Origin: Apostichopus japonicus
Taxonomy: Eukaryota > Echinodermata > Holothuroidea > Aspidochirotida > Stichopodidae
Length of the DNA stretch: 64,000 nucleotides
Assembly: GCF_037975245.1 (NCBI RefSeq)
Contig: NC_092570.1
Span: forward strand, 7,049,001-7,113,000
Direction of reading: 5' to 3'
Shown here piece after piece: positions 23,601-35,911 of the stretch. The notes beneath the pieces were generated by a model. The model ran no database searches and was not told the origin of the DNA. It was given only the letters and a program-made list of their open reading frames with translations. The translations under genes and the position numbers were made by a program. The first letter of the stretch is position 1. Each line of letters begins with the position of its first letter.

Positions 23601-26600
23601 AATAACCCCAACACAGTGTACATAACAGCGATGAACATCTCAGGTCTATATAAAAGATAGCAAGGTATCACGTTTCATTACTGTCTGCATTTTGTAGCGA
23701 CAAGAAGAAAACTTCACTTGCAAGCAACGGACAGTTAACCTATTCAGATGGTGCCACTCGGTTTGGGGCGAATCTTGATCGCCTTTAAATGGAGAATTTA
23801 TAAATTGGCCTCTCCCTCCTCCCCCCCCCCCCATCTCGAAATCCTGTGCACATCACTGGAATGAGCCACAAAGTGCTCGTAACATTGAGACTACTCTTTC
23901 ATCCTGTTTCCATCAGCTTAATCCAAATTCAACATTTTGACTCCTCCTACCTTGCCAGCATCGTAGAATCCATCTGATATGATGTCCGTGACTGCCAGCT
24001 GTCCGGTCAGACTGTACTTGGCAGAGAGCATATTATCCAACAACCTCTCCAGGGCTGCCTCGCTGAAACTGTTCTGTCTGGTCGCTGATTGCTGGATCTC
24101 CTTCAGGACATCTAGACCACTGAACACACAGGAAATAATGGCAAATAGTAATATAAGTTATTTAATTTACCTAAATTAATCCATTGTTAGTCCAAACGTT
24201 GCATATTTTTCACAGGATGGGAACATTTCCTCATTTCTGACCAGGTCATGTATGACAGTGGTCCACAACCTTTAGTCCTAGACCCAGAAATTTCCATGGG
24301 GTCTGAGCCATGACCCACCAGACCCCCACTCCTCAGAATCAATGCTCAGAATACATGAAAGCTAGCTTGGAGTATGGACTTGTCGGCAAAATTCTGAAAA
24401 CTTTAGATAAATTATATGACACCTGGAAAATTTCCAGTAACCCATTGAAAATTGGGGCCTTCTTTTGGACCACATCCTTTGGAACCCATCAATCTACAAT
24501 TACTCAAGTACTCAATATTCTAATTTGTTAAATTAAGTCCCACCAAATTTATGTAGTGTTGTTTGGTTTGCTTGAAAACACCTCTAGATTTTATGGAATA
24601 ATTTCATATTTTCTAGTGCAATTTGGTGGACTAAAGGAACAAATTTACATACATTAAAATTACACTCGCTTTCCTTCAATAATTTAGCATGATACGACAT
24701 GAATGTGGCATATTCTATGCAAAACATTCATTAAGAGCCATCTTGTCCAATAAACAGCCAGTTGGGACAATTTCCTAATGCTAATACCTCTCTAAACTGT
24801 ACTCCAAAATCATGCACTCAAAGCACTGGTATTGTCAGTACAAACAGTTCCTAACCTTGATCTGATAGAAACATGATATTCATACTGCTCCTACTGACAA
24901 TACGAGTGCTTTGAAGTGGGACAGAACACTACAGTATAGAACAAGTTGTTTCAACTGGGTGCAATAAAAAATATTCAAGACATGCATATTCATAGCTCAA
25001 ATGACTAACAAAGCCACTGATATCAATTTTAATGTTAGGCTAGAAAGCCTAAACAGACTAGATTAGGAGACAGTCCTTACAAGTTTCTAATATACAACCG
25101 AACCATCAAAACAAAAAACATTACCCAAGCTTGCAGAATTCTGTAGCTGTGAGTGAGTCGTTGGCACAGACAACAATTGCCCAGGATGCTGCTCTCCGAA
25201 CCTCCTGGTTACCGGATTCCAGAAGCTTTAGGAGAGGAGGCAGACCACCTAGACCTCTCAACTAAACACAACAAGCATTAGAAGACAAAAAAATAATAAT
25301 AATAATCATCAGTCCTTTTTTGACAAAATTTTAATTCAAACAGAGAGAAATTGTAACTTAAAATACAAACTTTATCTATTGCATGCATATCTTTAAGGAA
25401 CTTTCCGAGAGTGTGTGTACCACTGTCCAGTGTAGATGATAAGTATAACACTAAACATTGAGGGAGACCAGGCATAGTAGTTCAAGCTGCAGGAGGATAT
25501 ATTTTCATTTGTCATTTGTTAATTATCAACTCCCAGGCAATCCAAACAACATTGGAAAAGCAAATTATTTTGTTAAATTTTGTGATATTTTGTTAACTTA
25601 TATTTGTTAACTTATATTTTGTTTTTTGTTATATTTTGTTATATTTTTATCTTTTGTTATTATATTTTTGTTATATTTTGTTAACTTATATTAACTTATA
25701 TTTTGTTGACTTATATTTTGTTAAATTCTCTTCCCTAAAGAGTCTTCCTCAGTCGGAGTTCAAAGTCATTCTTCGCACTCCAAGTTAAAAGTGTCTGCCC
25801 ATTTAAAGTAAATATGCAGGCGATTTCCCCTTTTTGAAAATAAGCCAGCACCCACTGAATTTGCATCAACATTGAATAAACATTGAATATTCATGATCAG
25901 CTGACAGGACACCAAAGTTGACTTTGGTGGTGCAAAGCTTTTTTTCAATTTCCTCATTAAATACAAGGTCTATAAAGGTTATTTCTAACAACAACTCTGA
26001 TTGGTTGATATTAGAATAATAGGCATTTGTAAAATAACCCACCTGATTCCTCGTATCTACATCACAAACAAAAGAGGCGAGAGCTATGGCAGCCTTAGTC
26101 TGTACCGTAGTGTTACTGTTGGTGGACGGAAAATAAGGAACATTTTCATGTGAATCGGATATTATGGATTCAGTCTAGAGCTTAAAGCTTTTAATACCAA
26201 ACCATCAATCTTAAAGAAAACAAATTACATATACATTGCATACTTGAGAAAATTTATTCAGTTAATTTTTTTCAAGGATGATTTCAGGCAACAATTTAAG
26301 TATTGATATGAAAATTGCAGGCAAAAGTTTCTGAATCTATTTTATATTCAATGATATTGTTTAGATGATCTCTCTTGAGTTGAACAATGTCTTGAATGCT
26401 CCTTTAAAGCAAATCTGAGGGTGCCACTGGATCTATTTAATAATAAATATAATAATAAATATTTTATTTTAACTTTTGAGGACAGCCAATAAAGAATGTC
26501 ACAATCAATCAATTTGGTTGACAAAGTTTTTGCATTTTAAATTACAGACACTAATATTAGTGGAAGATTCTTAAGCCTTATATTATATAGAGCCAAGTAC

Positions 26601-29600
26601 GTAAAAAAAAAAATTAAATTAAATTTAAATTTAAATTTTTTTAAACTTAATTTTTTTTTAAATTTAAAGAAATAGTATGCATATATAGGAAAATTGCAAA
26701 TAACATGACCATCACTAACAAACCTTGAGTGCAGTGGATCAATTAAAGCCCCAACAACTCCTTTCTTCTGTATATCCGCTCTCAAAATCTCGTCCGTCGC
26801 CATGTTAGTCAGAACCTGTGCTGCATTAGCCTGAGTGGCCTCTCTGGTGGAACTGAGCAGGCCAATCAGGGGTTCCACTCCGTTCCTATCTCCGATCTCT
26901 ACGCTGTTTTGTACCTGGCCAGAGGTGAGGTTAGCCAGGGCCAAGGACGAAGACTCGGCTACGTCCAGGTTATCACTGTTCAGAAGCTTGATGAGAGGGA
27001 CGATGCCGTCTTCCAGAGAAAAGTGTTAAAAGGAGAAATAAATTTGTACAAAAAGAGCAGAAACGTATTTATAATAAAGGAGAGGAATATATTTCGCAAG
27101 CGGATTTTTATCCGGAAAGTACTTACAGATTCGTTCGATAATAATCCGACTATTTAACGCAGAAATAATGAATAACGTCATCACTTAATGGTTATTATAC
27201 TGGAATTATCGTTACGATCATGAGAACTGTTAGCATTAGCACCATCAGGAGGTCAAAAACTTGTCTGTGTTGTAATTAAATGCTTGTTGATCGGTGGTTT
27301 CGTTTGTAATCATATTTATTGATTTCTTTTTAACAGTCACGTATAAAGCATGTATTTTGAATATGCAAACAATACTAATGCAGATGTATACACAATATAC
27401 CAAAACTCTAGCAGTTAACATTTATTCATCGCATTCCATACTGTTTGTGTATTGTTTGTCAAGTTATATGAACCATTAGAATATATATAATATATGATGT
27501 ATAAGATATAAGATATTATATACAATATATAATATATATATATAATAGATGATAAAGATATTTGTGGATCTGCATCACTGACATATGTCACATCTTAACT
27601 CATTGCTCAGAAAAATAACAACCAAAGTCCCCTTTTTATTCCCACCCCCTGGTCGATCACAAACCCCCCCCCCCCGGTCCAACATGCCTGGCTACCTACC
27701 AAACTCGGCAATGACACTCCTTGAGGCTGCAGTCTCTGCCATGATAGCCAGTGCCTGGGCAGCGGAGGCCTGGACGTCCTGGCTGTCCGATTCAAGCAGG
27801 ACAATTAACGTCCTCTCTCCTTCCTGCTCGTGAAATATCTTGCAATTCTCACCTGACCGGAAAGGAAAATTGTGTTATCACGAGTAAATACCTTTAAGTC
27901 AGCGCACAAATTAAAAAAAACAAAAAAACAATGCATCAATGTTCACTAAGAAATAAATAAAATCACAGCCTGTGAAAACTAACAGTTAAAAAATCAAAGG
28001 CAAAATCTCTGTACTAGCTCTTCCCGCCTCCGTCCTCTTACCCCCTCCCCCAACTCTGTGCCACCTCCAATCCTAATCCATGAAAGAAACAACAAGATAA
28101 GTCAAAACCATCTTAATTATTCTTCTTATAATGGATCATGTGATTAAATTTAAAGGGTGTGAAGACTCGCGCATCTAATGCCGGTAATTTGACCTAGTTT
28201 CGAATGAGGTGTAACAGAAGTGTTAAACACCACCATCGATCCCAGAAAAATACACACACAGCTTGCTACCGTTGGTAATTAGACACTAGTGTACTGTCAG
28301 TACATACAGCTGCGGTCAATACCCACAGCACAGTATACAAACCATACAGCGATGGACCTCTCAGGTCCAGCTAAAGATAACAATTAAGGAATCACATTTC
28401 ATTACTGTCTGCATTTTGTAGCGACACAAACAAAACGTCACTTGCAAGCAACAGAAAGTTAACTTTTTCAGATGGCCGCACGCGGTTTGGGGCGAGTCTT
28501 CAATGCCTTTAAAGGCCATAAGGATTATAGCAAAATTTTCTTACCATTTCTGGCCGCTCTGGCAATTGCCTTGGCAGAGTTCATCTGGATTTCAGGGATC
28601 GTAGATTCGGCTGCGAATGTCAGCAACTTTTGTAGCCCTCCTGTACTCTGTATCAATTCTAAACTTTCTATGTCTTCCAGGCAATTGGATAGAACAAGAA
28701 GGGCATGGACGTGAAGTTCTTCAAACTCCTGTATCGAAAAAGGAAAAGATGGATTTCATTTCATTTGAAAATACAACATCACATATATATGCAAGTAGAG
28801 AAATGAATAATCAGAGAATGAAATTTCCTGAATGAAAATAGTGAAATTGAAGAACCAACCCTTCTTGAAATTCGTAACTTGAGTCAGTGCTCCCAAAGCT
28901 TGACCTACTCTCAAAATATTGATGTTCTCTGACTTTTTAATGGAGGGGTGGGGGGGGGTGAGAGGGAGGCCTGCAGGGAGGGAAATGAAATCAGGTACTT
29001 AATATTGTTTAATTGAAGCAACCTCCAGAAGGAATGTTGCATGTACCAATATTTACTGCTCCAGAAGAGAGAGAATAAACTGAATATGTGGTTACCAAGT
29101 ATATATTTTAAAGGAAGCCATGGGGATGTCCCACAGCAAGAAGAGTTAGTATGCCAATGCTCCATACACCTACTAGGCAGGAAACAGCATGTCATGCAAT
29201 TGGTCATTTTAGTACATGGAGCTTTCCTTTATAACACTCCACATCACAATACAACCCCCCCCCACCTCATTCCCCCATCCCTGTCCCAATAAAAAGGAGA
29301 TATGATAACTTACTTTAGTTCCAACAAACTCCAACAGCTTTTCTAGTCCCTCCAACTCTCTGAGGGTTTCTCTGTTGTCTGGGTCCTGGGTGCACAGAAT
29401 CAGACTCTTGAGGGCCAGCTCCTGTATCACCGGGTACTCTGACTTCAGAAGATCTAACAGAGGCTCAAGGCCTTGAACATTTCTGCAAAAAAAAAGAGTA
29501 AAATTTTCAGGAAATGTTAAGAAATTTTCAAAATAACTCAACCAGCTGCTTGATATTCAGGGATGAGCCTGGGTTAAAAAAAAATCACGGAACTTTGCAA

Positions 29601-32600
29601 AATTTGCGGTATAGGCTCCAGTTTGCGTATGCTACAGTGTTTTAGGATAATAGTTTTTATCCTCGAGGCAGAAAAGAAATCACAGATATTCCGCTAATTC
29701 GAGGAAAAGCTCATGCCTGATATTCCATTAAAATCAATTCTTTTTGATAACTGCAACTTTTTTCTTAGGGAAATTTGAGAAATACTTTGTCTCCATTTTA
29801 CACATATAAATTTGTATTAGTTATTAACTATATATGAAGAGAAGTGGAGAAGAGTAAATGACAGATACTAACCAGCTACTTTAAATTAATTAATTAGTTA
29901 ATTTGACTCCTTTGATCCCTCTGGACAATTGGAAGACAACTGAGACTGTCTGATAGATATTACCTCTCTAAACTTTTGGCAGTTACAACAGACTACAGTT
30001 TTGGGTGTATAACACATACAGACATGTCTCTCAAAGTAAACATTCATCCTAGTTCCAATCACATTTCCGATAGTAACACAATCTTGTCATACAGTTCTTG
30101 CTTACAACTTATGTTTGGAAATTCTAGCTCACTAGCAGGGCTTCGAATGGTTAAAATAATGAGGGAGGTAATATTGAGTATTAAAAAGTTACACTAAAAA
30201 AAAAGAGCATACAATGGGAGGGGAGGTGTGAGTTTGAAGTGATGAGAAGGGGTTGGCTAGGGGGGGAGAAGGCTTAGGCATGAAGTAGAAATGACTACAA
30301 TTATTTGAAAGGAGCAAAATAAATAAATTTAAAAAATATTTTTTTTAAAAACGATCTTCACAGACCTGATAGCGATTCGACATTGATAATCTTCCAGGAG
30401 TAATAAGATGGCTTGAGTGACATTCTTTACGACATCAGGGTCCGGATCGGAGAGCAGATTAATCAGATGTGATAGGCCGTCTAGAGAGAGTATCTGGATC
30501 TTACTGGTGTACTCATGGGCCATACTGGATAGAGATAAGGTACTGAACTCATGGACTAAGGTCTCCTCTGTATTTAGATTTAAAAAGAAGAATATTAGTG
30601 ACTGATTGTTGACAAATGCAGAGTTGAAAAGTTGTATAATTTTCTTAGTTTTATAGCATAGTCCCCATTCCCACTCTAAAGGAAAATGTATGGTTGATTC
30701 CAAACAAGGCAAGGCAAGGGATGGGGGTGGAGGGATGAAAAAATGTCCAAAAATGATGTCCAGTGGTAAGTGGCCACTATATTTTCTGTTTGTTACAAGT
30801 TTCTATTTGTGCCAAAATTGTATCATCTTTAACAAACAGAAGTATTTACTGACAGAATCATATCATCCATCTTGCAATTAAACATATTCTGTCGAAACAA
30901 ATTCTGAATAGGTATCAATCGTACATGGAAAACTTTTTATAGTGATATGCATAGAACAGTCGGTAAGAGCACTGGATTATCCAATGGAGATAAATTGGTC
31001 CAATTCCAGTGCATAATTTATTTTTCCAATTTCCAAGGGTTGTTTTACAATTTCTTAATAAATTTTCATTTTACCCTGTAATCTGAATTTTTTAAGATAA
31101 TGTTGCTAATATGTTTTAGCATGAGACAGATAATTGGCTACAGCATGAAATAAATGTCTGAAAAGAAAGAGAACCAGCTCTCACCTTCCGGCCCTAAGAG
31201 TTTGATCAAGTTCGGCAGGCAGTCGGATTTACGGAGGGCTCTCCGAACATCGGCTAAGATGAGATGAAAATATCACAAATCATTCTGAAGTTGCCCATGA
31301 CATATACCTTCTACGGAGGAATTTTTGAATTTTTTTTTTGTCCTTCTAAATTTCCCATCAAAATACCATAAAAGAACATATGAGCCAAATAGTTTGCTAA
31401 TAACAATATTGTAAGAATTACCAATGAAAGAAATGGGTCATAGCGTACTTTCTGTTTGTTTTTAGGATACTGGGTTAAAATGTTTTAGGAAATCCTCTTT
31501 CCTTGCACTTTGTCCCTTAGTCTTTCTTAAGGGTGTGGGGTGAGTGAAACAGAAAGCTAGATTGCAAGCATGAGAAAACCTTAACCTGTGCTATGAATGC
31601 AGATTGTCGATAATTGACGGTCAAAGTCTTTCATACCAACCAATATGTAAACTGTCATTCATAAATAATCCCCAAAACATTCACTTGACATTAGCAATGA
31701 GGCCTCTAGCGAAATTGAACCTTTTTATTAGGAATGCACTGATATTACCTTGACCTTGAATTGACATCATATTGATAGCAACTTTCCCCATTTGCATTTG
31801 GAATTGAAGGGGAAAAAATGAGTCAAACAAAGAGGTAATCATAGAACTTTGAGGGAATTTGTAAACAACACACATTCAGCAACTTACGATGAGTAGAGAG
31901 AACTCCTAACACCATCACAGAATTTCTTCGGACAGTTTTCTCCTCTGAAGTGATATGTTTCAAGAGACGTTCTACAGCTCCTAACTCTAGTAGCATTGCC
32001 CTATTTTCATCACCTGCAAAAACCAAAAACAATAAACATTGTAACAAAACAAAGTATTGCTGCATCCAACCATGATGATGACAAAAGAATTTTTATCTAT
32101 AAAAAAGTTTATGTTTAATAATAATTGTAAGCAACATGCTTTTGATATCAGATGGCATAACTGGAAATATTTATTTGAAGTTTAATGATAAATTTGTTGT
32201 TGTTGATCATATTGACTAATGATCATATGTATATGTTATTATGAATTGTACATTGTTTGGACTCTTGATGGAATGATAATCAAAAATATAAAAATAAATA
32301 AAAATGATGATGACAAAAGTTATTTTGTCCAATCCCAAGTAACTACATTATCTTCAAAACTCACTCCCCAAATCATCTACTACACACAAAAAAAGAAATC
32401 CATTATCTTATATTGATTTTGTTGTAAAGATAAAACAAATATAGCTTTCCAGGAAACTTAATTTTTAAGCTAATTTGAAGTGAAACTAAATAGAAACTAC
32501 AACCTGCTAGTTATTGTCTAATTCCATCCAAAATTGTCTCCACTGATCTGCAAAATACTTTGTTTATTCCTTAGATATTACAAAATGCTAAAAAAAAGCT

Positions 32601-33627
32601 TTTCAGGTTGAGTTTTATCAATTTTACATGTCAAATATACTTTAATCCACTAGTATGGCTGGTCATATTTTAATCTGCCATGATTTTGTCATTATTAATG
32701 ATATCTGGGAGACATAACTATATGAACTGACTGGAATCATTAATTCCTTGATAATTATTTTTCACTTTGTAAACAAAATTTCTGAGGGAAACAAATGTCT
32801 GATTAAATGCCATCTTAAATGAGAGGAATACTTGCAGGGTTTGCAATACTTTCAAACTCATGACTAAACAAACGCAAAAAGCTGCTTTAACGTTATCGAT
32901 AAAACTTACATTTTTCTGCAAATTTGTAGAGTGCTTCACAAGCTTTGATGAGTATTTCATCTTCAGGGCTATCAAGCATCAACACAACTGTTTGAGCTTT
33001 CTTACTTTCGACTGCTAGTGGATCAAACTGAAAGAAAATGAACAGAAGCAACATTCATATTGCAGTAACTTCATCTTGTTAATTTTATCTACAAGATTTT
33101 TTTTGTTTGTGTCCGTGTAAGTGTGTGTGTGTATGTGTTAAATTAATCTGTTTGGTGCTTCATTTAACTCATAAACATTTAATAACAAATTATAAGCAAC
33201 ATTCACATTGTAATAACTTCTTCTTGTTAATTTTCTCAATGTTTTTTTTGTGTGTTTGTGTGTGTCCGTATTAAATTCCTCTGTTTGGTGCTTCATTTAA
33301 CTCATAAACATTTGATAAGAAAAATCCAAAAAGTTCAACGCTATTTTGAAAAGTTGTCTTTGATTAAAGCAAGTTTTGAGGTTCATCAAAATTTCAATGG
33401 CACAACATTTTATGCATTTAGGGCAAAAACCAGTGCTAAAATATTAAAGGACTCTTTGAAATCTTGGTGGCTCAACACTAATTCGAAAAAAAAAATTAAG
33501 TAGATTGCTGAAAACATGAAATAAAATATGTAAAAGAAACTATTTTGGAAAAAACTGTAGAAGAATCATAAAAACTTACGACATCTTTCGGAGGGGCCTC
33601 TGCTTCCTTCTTGACTTTCTTTCCCAT
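17665..33627 (-). CDS. ARMC3: Armadillo repeat-containing protein 3 (18 coding exons, 837 aa)
   Basis: Minus-strand exons: 33580-33627, 32910-33027, 31888-32013, 31185-31253, 30366-30567, 29314-29482, 28545-28728, 27700-27852, 26724-27009, 26043-26115, 25125-25261, 23951-24119, 23157-23257, 22318-22416, 21293-21502, 19737-19899, 18940-19035, 17665-17775. Phases match at every junction, giving 837 residues (human 872). Residues about 17-555 form serial armadillo repeats, with blocks such as EYTSKIQILSLDGLSHLINLL, EPLLDLLKSEYPVIQELALK and ALANLTSGQ aligning with human ARMC3. Residues about 579-680 form a low-complexity then charged linker (KRETKREREERELRERLEA). Residues about 700-801 form the EDR1-type domain (MGGSIERGQLSNFSYELSIS, NNIIPIGRIDRGIHYHRALL, ADRIGLACTLVRGEYNRAWN), followed by a PFIVDLIHHPGSL tail. 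In animals ARMC3 is a testis/cilia-associated protein needed for sperm motility; its biochemical role is unsettled. A 5' UTR acceptor is likely at 33666, so the true first exon probably lies further upstream. Introns 12, 13 and 16 hold unusual repeats, described separately. Confidence 0.95.
18535..18640. repeat. AATTTTAAA / poly(T) low-complexity tract
   Basis: Repeated AATTTTAAA units followed by a run of about 18 T, in the terminal intron of ARMC3. Confidence 0.85.
19247..19785 (-). repeat. Tandem array of ARMC3 exon-16 3' end plus 5' splice site
   Basis: Five units in the minus-strand sense, with the GTAGTGCTCTGTG core at 19278, 19394, 19517, 19631 and 19745 (spacing 116, 123, 114, 114). 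The last unit is the genuine end of exon 16 (donor at 19736/19735). Each unit repeats the exon-derived TATCACAGAGCACTACT-like stretch followed by a potential GTA-type donor, then a C-rich spacer. In the plus-strand reading each spacer contains a CCCC-rich block and a CATAGTGATATTG-like block. Confidence 0.88.
20125..20205. repeat. ATCTATTAAA-CCCAC short tandem repeat
   Basis: Five degenerate units of CCACATCTATTAAA in ARMC3 intron 15. Confidence 0.75.
22655..23190 (-). repeat. 67-bp minisatellite built from ARMC3 exon-13 end and donor
   Basis: Eight units, with TTACC at 22686, 22753, 22820, 22887, 22954, 23021, 23088 and 23154 (spacing 67 bp, last step 66). The last unit is the real 3' end of exon 13 with its donor. 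On the minus strand each unit reads through about 34 nt of exon-like sequence (CTGTCATACTGGTTAACTG, GAGTGCCAAGAAG), then GTAAGA, then about 27 nt of intron. All eight keep the GTAAGA donor core. The 67-bp period is not a multiple of three, and the frame after the real donor reads TAA at once. Confidence 0.95.
23429..23788 (+). mobile_element. TTAA-type MITE, copy A (diverged)
   Basis: About 360 bp closely matching copies B and C, with imperfect inverted ends (AAAGGCTTTGAAGAATCG and the inverse of GGCGAATCTTGATCGCCTTT). The interior contains ATGCCGGTAAT, CACCACCATCGATCCCAGAA, CACAGCTTGCTACCGTCGG and ATTACTGTCTGCATTTTGTA. It lies in ARMC3 intron 12, about 160 bp downstream of the exon 12 donor and 170 bp upstream of exon 13. 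The left TTAA is degraded to TGAA. Confidence 0.85.
24252..24500. mobile_element. Possible degraded hAT-type fragment
   Basis: CAGTGGTCCACAACCTTTAG resembles the outer end of some hAT elements, and TTTTGGACCACATCC about 220 bp away is loosely inverse. No target duplication or perfect repeat was found, so this is a weak call. It lies in ARMC3 intron 11. Confidence 0.25.
25560..25735. repeat. TATTTTGTTA-type low-complexity repeat
   Basis: Irregular repeats of TTATATTTTGTTA over about 175 bp in ARMC3 intron 10. Confidence 0.85.
27475..27552. repeat. AT-rich TATATAA microsatellite
   Basis: Alternating ATATATAATATATGATG-type sequence in ARMC3 intron 8. Confidence 0.8.
28149..28512 (+). mobile_element. 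TTAA-type MITE, copy B (intact ends)
   Basis: Bounded by TTAA at 28149-28152 and 28509-28512. Terminal repeats AAAGGGTGTGAAGACTCGC and the inverse of GGCGAGTCTTCAATGCCTTT. The interior matches copies A and C. It lies in ARMC3 intron 7 and its right end is only about 32 bp from the exon 7 donor at 28544. TTAA target sites are used by piggyBac and Kolobok elements; the A/G-rich terminus looks more like Kolobok, but this is inference. Confidence 0.9.
33048..33320. repeat. 148-bp tandem duplication with TG tracts, ARMC3 intron 1
   Basis: Two units beginning GCAACATTCATATTG (33048) and GCAACATTCACATTG (33196), each containing a GT-rich microsatellite and ending CTTCATTTAACTCATAAACA. The first unit starts about 20 bp upstream of the exon 2 acceptor. 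Confidence 0.88.
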
Positions 33628-35911
33628 GATTCAAACACTATGAATATTCAACACTTCTAAGTTAGTCTGATGAGAAAGTAAAGAAGAATAAAATTTCAAA
33701 GGATACTGTGAAGCCTACATATGATACTTTCTGTGCAACGATGACGACAATGATTATGAATTTGGTTGAGCAAGGCAAACACATTGCTCAAGTGTTCTGA
33801 TAGACACATGCATCACTGTTATAATATTTCACTAGTCTCATACATCACACAGTGAATGACAATGAGTAATGCATGGTGACAAATGTCAATCTCTATGATT
33901 TTCCTTTGTGATATGCTTTTCTCATCCAATTATGTGATTTCCTTGAAAGTTCTAGCTGCCAAATTGAGGTACAGTTTCCTTAACTGTAAACAGGCCTTCA
34001 ATTTGATTGCAATTTTTTACTATCTACTAACTAAACAGCGACAGTCGGCATCATTCATAGGCCGATCAACAAGTAATAATTCATATTTTTCTGATTCATG
34101 AGCAATCACCAATTATATATTTAACTACAAACCAATACTAAATGGTTAAGTGACATGCTGTAGTGTCTTTTCATAATTTCATTTCAATAGTCCAAAGGTT
34201 TTTCTAACTTTAGTTCAAAATAATACCTTGATTGCAATACAATAGTTCTTATGACATCACAGGGGACAGCAAAAAAGCTCCATAAAAATTAAGTTCTGCA
34301 CAAGATACAGTACATATGGAAACTTTTGAGAGCACAGTAAATCAGTGCTTACAACAGACCATAACAGAATTTCAGAGAAAAGTTACTGAAAGGAGGCTGC
34401 TACAATTTCACATTGTAATAAGACGATGAAAATGTTATTCCCCCCCCCCCCCAAAATATTTGTATATGCTACGTATATCATGCGTACTCTTTGTGCTCTA
34501 TGAACAATTTTATAATGGCTACAGACTGGTAATTAAGGCTAGCCTTAGTTAGCCTAGGCCAATATTAGTCTTAATACTGGCAGTAGGCCAAATAGATTTT
34601 GATATTAGTTAGGTAAAAGAAAACGCCAATAGAAGACTGGTATAGTAAAGGCTTCATAATTGACGCACCTTCAAATATAACTAGCAACGACACAGCAGGC
34701 CACCTAAACTTTTTGCAGTCAAGCAGAATAACATATTTCATGAGTTTGAATCTGTTTCAGCTATTTTGCTGACTAATTGCTGAAATTGTTTTTTTTAAGC
34801 TTTTAACACCCTCCCCACAGTTTTGCACATATTGTGGGCAATTGGAAATCTTACACCCTAAAAATAACCAACATTACCTCAATATGATACCACTATACTC
34901 TCTGGAACCTGACCTGTCTGAGCTTAGAGTCTCAGAGCATATCAAACAGCATCCAAAGTCAATGGATGTATACTACGGCCTACACTACAGTTAGTTTATT
35001 GACGATGTGTCAATTTAGGGGTAAGAAAGAACTTGACATGGCAGACATTTTGTGATCAAATTTCTGCTCAATTGTATGGTGCATAAGCACAGAACTTTAA
35101 ATATTTTGAGATCATTACATTTCTGAGGAACTACACATTTGAAAAACACATACAGTTGAGTGATTTGGATTTTTCCTTGATAGACATCATTGATCAAATC
35201 CTTAAGTGCGTAAATTATAAGCCCACCATGCTACTCAATGCCAGTCAGAATTAGTGAAGGATCCTCAACCCGAGTAGGCCTATCTTGCATACTGTTCAGA
35301 GCTACAAACGTACCGAGCAAATTGCATTTTGGCGCATACATATTTTTTGTTATGTTTTTTTTAATTTCCCCATCCGATTACACATCCCTAGCCTACATAA
35401 CTTTGCAGTGCCCGGCATAAGTGTACAGTACTAGGCCTAAGCAGTAATACTAGTCTACCTAGGCCTAATAATACTTAATAGGCCTACACACAGTGCAGCT
35501 TTTAAATATTAACAACAGAAAAACGCAACAAAGATTTCTTAAGAAACTAGCTGTTCCTACCAAGTTTTCTTAGGTTACTTCAACACAAATGACAGGAGGT
35601 TAATCACCTTACACTATCACTAGCCTAACGTTAGGCCATGTAAAGTTGTGTGAACAGATGAGTACTTGGACGCACTAATTCCTGGGCATGTTGTTTACAC
35701 CTGTTGCTACGGCCGGAAAGTAACTATTATTTTTGTTGCATCCTGAAACTTAATTGGTAAGCTTTCATCAGCAAATTGATAATCAAAATTTAAAAATGTA
35801 ATTAATATTTCATTAAAATATTAACTTTTAACGAAAATAACATGATTTTGTTTCTCAAATGTAATTTAAGTTTCTACGATTAAATTACAATCTTGTATCT
35901 GCCTAATCAAA
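33628..35911. promoter_or_regulatory. ARMC3-SDHAF2 head-to-head intergenic/promoter region
   Basis: ARMC3 (minus strand) and SDHAF2 (plus strand) start codons are 2.3 kb apart. A likely ARMC3 5' UTR acceptor lies at 33666, so its transcription start may be close to SDHAF2. Near 35700 there is an RFX-half-site-like GTTGCTAC (35703-35710) next to an ETS/GABP-like CCGGAAA (35713-35719). RFX sites suit ciliary genes and ETS sites suit nuclear genes for mitochondrial proteins, so a shared promoter is plausible. A 12-C run is at 34441-34452, and AGGCCTA motifs cluster at 34540-35660. No coding gene was recognised. Confidence 0.5.
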
